A stretch of DNA of 64,000 nt from Agrococcus sp. SGAir0287 (GTDB lineage: Bacteria; Actinomycetota; Actinomycetes; Actinomycetales; Microbacteriaceae), in contig NZ_CP027942.1 in NCBI RefSeq assembly GCF_005484985.1, positions 2,108,001-2,172,000 of the forward strand, read 5' to 3'. Within the stretch, counting starts at the first letter, position 1. Each line of letters opens with the position of its first letter. The notes under the pieces were generated by a model. That model was given only the letters and a program-made list of their open reading frames with translations. It ran no database searches and was not told the origin of the DNA. A program made the translations under genes and the position numbers. Shown one piece after another: positions 61,509 to 64,000 of the stretch.

Positions 61509-62401
61509 CGCATCCCTCCTCCGGCCGCCTCGTGGGCGACCTCCTCGATGGTCTCGGCGACGGCATCGAGGCCGGCGCCGAGCAGGATCGTGTAGTGGTT
61601 CGTGCCCGCGACCTCGCGTGCGCGCACGGCGGGCAGGCGCGCGAGCAGCCGCTCCATGCGTCCGCCGTACAGGCCAGGCGGCTCCGCGAGCAGGCCGAGC
61701 GGGCCCGTGAGCAGGCGGATGGGTGCGGCGACGGCGTCGAGCGCGGCCAGCGCCGCGTCGGCGTCGGCGAGCTCCAGCATGGCCTCGCGCACCGCGTCGG
61801 GTCTCGCGGAGGGGCGCAGCGCGCCGTCGATCTCGGCGAGGTCGTGGTCGACGTACTCCTCGGCGAGCGGCGTCCACTCGGCGAACGCGGGGTGGCCCTG
61901 CCAGAACGCGCGGTACGCGTCGCGGGAGTCGAACGTCATCGACAGGCGTTCGACCGCGGGCCCGAGCAGCGCCGCGGGATCCTCGACCGGCGCGAGCGGC
62001 AGCCCGCCGTCCACGAGCACGAGCGAGGCGACGAGGTCGGGTCTGGAGGCGGCGAGCCGCGCGGCGACGAAGCCGCCCATCGAGTGGCCGACGACGATCG
62101 CCGAGGCGATGCCGAGCGCGTCGAGCGCCGCGGCGACGTCGGTGGCGAGCGCGTCGAGGCCGTACGGCCCAGGGAGCCCGCGGGAGCGACCCCGGCCGCG
62201 CAGGTCGAACGCGACGAGCCGGAAGGGCAGGCGATCGGCGAGGCCGTGGAACGAGCGGTGGTTCGCCGTGATGCCGTGCAGCCCGACGACCACGGGTCCG
62301 GATGCGTCCGCTCGCCAGTCGGTGCCGACGAGCTCGCCGCCCGCGACGGGCACGGCGAGCGGGCGCTCGGATGCCGCGGCCGACGCCGCCGCATCCGTCA
62401 T
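61505..62401 (-). CDS. Alpha/beta hydrolase
   Basis: A 298-residue alpha/beta hydrolase: VVVGLHGITANHRSF (oxyanion hole), Ser107 in VVGHSMGGFVAARL and a C-terminal GTNHYTIL histidine. It lies between the dehydrogenase and CoA-transferase genes with overlaps on both sides, so it probably acts in the same pathway, for instance as an esterase releasing 3-hydroxybutyrate. Substrate is unproven. Confidence 0.85.
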   Translation of the reverse strand: MTDAAASAAASERPLAVPVAGGELVGTDWRADASGPVVVGLHGITANHRSFHGLADRLPFRLVAFDLRGRGRSRGLPGPYGLDALATDVAAALDALGIASAIVVGHSMGGFVAARLAASRPDLVASLVLVDGGLPLAPVEDPAALLGPAVERLSMTFDSRDAYRAFWQGHPAFAEWTPLAEEYVDHDLAEIDGALRPSARPDAVREAMLELADADAALAALDAVAAPIRLLTGPLGLLAEPPGLYGGRMERLLARLPAVRAREVAGTNHYTILLGAGLDAVAETIEEVAHEAAGGGMR

Positions 62402-63144
62402 CGTGCGCTCCATCCGCCGTCCATCGTGTACGACGCTCCCGTGACCATGCCCGCGTGCGGTCCGGCGAGCCACCGCGTGAGCGAGGCGACCTCCTCCGGC
62501 TCGACGAGGCGCTTCACGGCCATCTCGGTGAGCATGATGCGCTCGACGACCTCCGACTCCGGGATGCCGTGCGTGCGGGCCTGGTCGGCGATCTGCCGCT
62601 CGACGAGCGCCGTGCGCACGTAGCCGGGATCGATGCAGTTGCTCGTGACGCCGTGCGGCGCGCCCTCGAGCGCCGTCACCTTCGACAGGCCCTCGAGCCC
62701 GTGCTTCGCCGCCACGTACGCCGACTTGAAGGCGGACGCGCGGATGCCGTGCACGCTCGAGAGGTTGATGACGCGGCCGAAGCCCCGCTCGACCATCCCG
62801 GGCATCGCGGCGCGGATCAGCAGGAACGGCGCCTCGAGCATGAGCTGCAGGATGCGCCGGAAGTCCGCCGGGTCGAAGTCGACGATGGGGCTGACGCGCT
62901 GGATGCCGGCGTTGTTGACGAGGATGTCGGCGTCGAGGCGCAGCGTCTCGAGCGCGGCGACGTCCGACAGGTCGACGTGCCAGGGCTCGCCGCCGACGTC
63001 CTCGGCGGTGCGCGCCGCGGCGTCGGCGTCGAGGTCGGCGACGATGACGTGCGCGCCCGCGTCGGCGAAGGCGTGCGCGATCGCGGCGCCGATGCCGCTC
63101 GCGCCGCCGGTGACGAGCGCCCTGCGACCCTCGAGCTCGTTCAT
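62398..63144 (-). CDS. 3-hydroxybutyrate dehydrogenase (SDR family)
   Basis: A 248-residue short-chain dehydrogenase with TGGASGIG (12-19), NNAG, Ser130 and the YxxxK pair Tyr143/Lys147. SSVHGIRASAFKSAYVAAKH closely resembles bacterial D-3-hydroxybutyrate dehydrogenases. It oxidises 3-hydroxybutyrate to acetoacetate with NAD+, feeding ScoAB. The ATG overlaps the TetR stop. Confidence 0.9.
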   Translation of the reverse strand: MNELEGRRALVTGGASGIGAAIAHAFADAGAHVIVADLDADAAARTAEDVGGEPWHVDLSDVAALETLRLDADILVNNAGIQRVSPIVDFDPADFRRILQLMLEAPFLLIRAAMPGMVERGFGRVINLSSVHGIRASAFKSAYVAAKHGLEGLSKVTALEGAPHGVTSNCIDPGYVRTALVERQIADQARTHGIPESEVVERIMLTEMAVKRLVEPEEVASLTRWLAGPHAGMVTGASYTMDGGWSAR

Positions 63145-63782
63145 GCGTCCTCCTTCGCGTCGAGCGCCCCGTGTATGAGGCGCATCATCTGATCGAGCAC
63201 GGCCTTCGGCACCTGCGGCGCGGTCTCGCCGTCCTGGTGCGGCCACAGCACCCAACGCATGCCCACCATCTCGCCGATGCCCATGAGTGCCCATGCGGCG
63301 ACCTCGGGATCGACGTCGCCGATCTCGCCGGCGACCCTCGCGGCCTCGAGGCCCTCGGCGTAGCTCGCCGCGATGCGTTCGTAGTGCCGGCGCATCGCAG
63401 CGGGGGCCACCTGCTCGGCCTCGCGCATGACGCGGAAGACCGCGGGGTGCTCCGCCGCGAAGGCGAAGAAGGCGCGGAACCCCGCCGCCTCCGCCTCCGC
63501 GCGCGTGGAGCCGCGCGCCGCGCCCTCGCTCATCGCCTGCCGCACGCGTCGGTTCAGGTCGTCGACGAGCGCCTCGAACAGGTCGAGCTTGGAGGCGAAG
63601 TAGAGGTAGAAGGTGCCCTGGCCGACGCCGGCGCGCTCGGTGATGCGCAGGACCGACGCCTGCTGGTAGCCCTGCTCGCTGAAGACCTCCTCGGCGGCGG
63701 CGACGATCCGCCGCTTCGTCTCAGCACCGCGTGCGGTCCGTGGCTCGCTCACCGCGGGAGCCGGCTCTGGCGCGCTGGGCAT
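63141..63782 (-). CDS. TetR family regulator of the 3-hydroxybutyrate operon
   Basis: A 213-residue TetR/AcrR regulator with helix-turn-helix GYQQASVLRITERAGVGQGT and FYLYFASKLDLFEALV. The ATG at 63782 is chosen because GAGAGG lies 8 nt upstream; an earlier in-frame ATG at 63836 would place the operator inside the gene. It heads a six-gene operon of overlapping genes and probably senses an acyl-CoA or hydroxy acid. Confidence 0.88.
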   Translation of the reverse strand: MPSAPEPAPAVSEPRTARGAETKRRIVAAAEEVFSEQGYQQASVLRITERAGVGQGTFYLYFASKLDLFEALVDDLNRRVRQAMSEGAARGSTRAEAEAAGFRAFFAFAAEHPAVFRVMREAEQVAPAAMRRHYERIAASYAEGLEAARVAGEIGDVDPEVAAWALMGIGEMVGMRWVLWPHQDGETAPQVPKAVLDQMMRLIHGALDAKEDA

Positions 63783-63810
63783 CGGCCGCCTCTCGTCGTC
63801 GAGCAGGAGG

Positions 63811-63832
63811 AACCTGACATGCGGTTCAGGTT
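63811..63832. promoter_or_regulatory. Probable operator of the TetR regulator
   Basis: AACCTGA, 8 nt, TCAGGTT is a perfect 7-bp inverted repeat located 29 bp upstream of the TetR start, a typical autoregulatory operator. Confidence 0.65.
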
Positions 63833-63928
63833 GCAAGACGAGGATGCCGGAGCGCTCGACGCGGTGTCAAGGTCGATGCGCCCGCGCGGCGGTCGACCGG
63901 CTCGCGGCCGCGGCGCCGGCGCGATCCC

Positions 63929-64000
63929 TCAGTCGGCGGCGTGGGCGGCCTCGGGCTCGACGCGTCGCGTCCGGGGCCAGAAGGCCCACGTGACGAGCGC
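63929..64000 (-). CDS. C-terminal end of a gene running off the window
   Basis: A minus-strand frame is open from the right edge to a TGA at 63929-63931, giving 23 residues: a hydrophobic start (ALVTWAFWP) then a basic and acidic tail. It looks like the last transmembrane helix and tail of a transporter. Little more can be said. Confidence 0.4.
   Translation of the reverse strand, partial: ALVTWAFWPRTRRVEPEAAHAAD

Overview
The window is a very GC-rich bacterial chromosome segment with densely packed genes, many ATGA or GTGA stop/start overlaps and many GTG starts. The gene content points to an actinobacterium, most likely Microbacteriaceae: a MshA-type mycothiol glycosyltransferase, GTP-dependent PEP carboxykinase next to a RamB-type regulator, a SigE-family sigma factor, a DUF3515 lipoprotein beside thiL, and F420-related genes. 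The family assignment is an inference from gene content. No rRNA, tRNA, phage, insertion sequence or CRISPR array was seen.

Layout. 1-8.1 kb: MFS exporter (cut by the window edge) divergent from a TetR regulator, 3-methyladenine glycosylase, an amine oxidase/cupin pair, an acyltransferase, and a complete CsoR-CopZ-CopA copper operon with its operator. 8.3-12.4 kb: RamB-like regulator plus a phosphatase-like protein with a broken active site, divergent from pckG. 12.5-18 kb: SSB-like protein, PaiB-like flavoprotein, sigma factor with a membrane partner, and a TPM-domain/PspA envelope-stress pair. 18.7-24.1 kb: mshA, a small P-loop kinase, a HEEVH protein, an ArsR/VOC pair, an amidase and an unknown gene. 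24.3-28 kb: ABC exporter plus two-component system. 28.5-38.8 kb: two adjacent minus-strand operons: (i) beta-ureidopropionase, dihydropyrimidinase, an F420-type LLM oxidoreductase and an ABC importer; (ii) a class III aminotransferase, S51 peptidase, ung and a GNAT. 38.9-42.6 kb: a lipoprotein and a three-gene ABC cassette resembling the proposed F420-0 importer. 42.9-44.6 kb: a GIY-YIG nuclease and a 104-bp tandem array. 44.6-48.9 kb: MoxR-DUF58-transglutaminase operon. 49-58.7 kb: cofE, coaD, recG, rsmD, a membrane protein, thiL, DUF3515, an exonuclease and rmuC. 59-63.8 kb: a TetR-led operon for 3-hydroxybutyrate/acetoacetate use with two alpha/beta hydrolases.

Two themes cross the window. 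First, an F420-0 importer, cofE and an F420-type oxidoreductase in a pyrimidine/hydantoin operon without a recognisable dihydropyrimidine dehydrogenase suggest F420 salvage feeding a reductive step (inference). Second, the non-coding DNA is highly patterned. At least five unrelated short repeat families sit next to gene 3' ends and are absent from the divergent promoter gaps checked. More than a dozen genes carry a TAnnnT hexamer 6-8 nt before the start codon, the arrangement expected for leaderless transcription.
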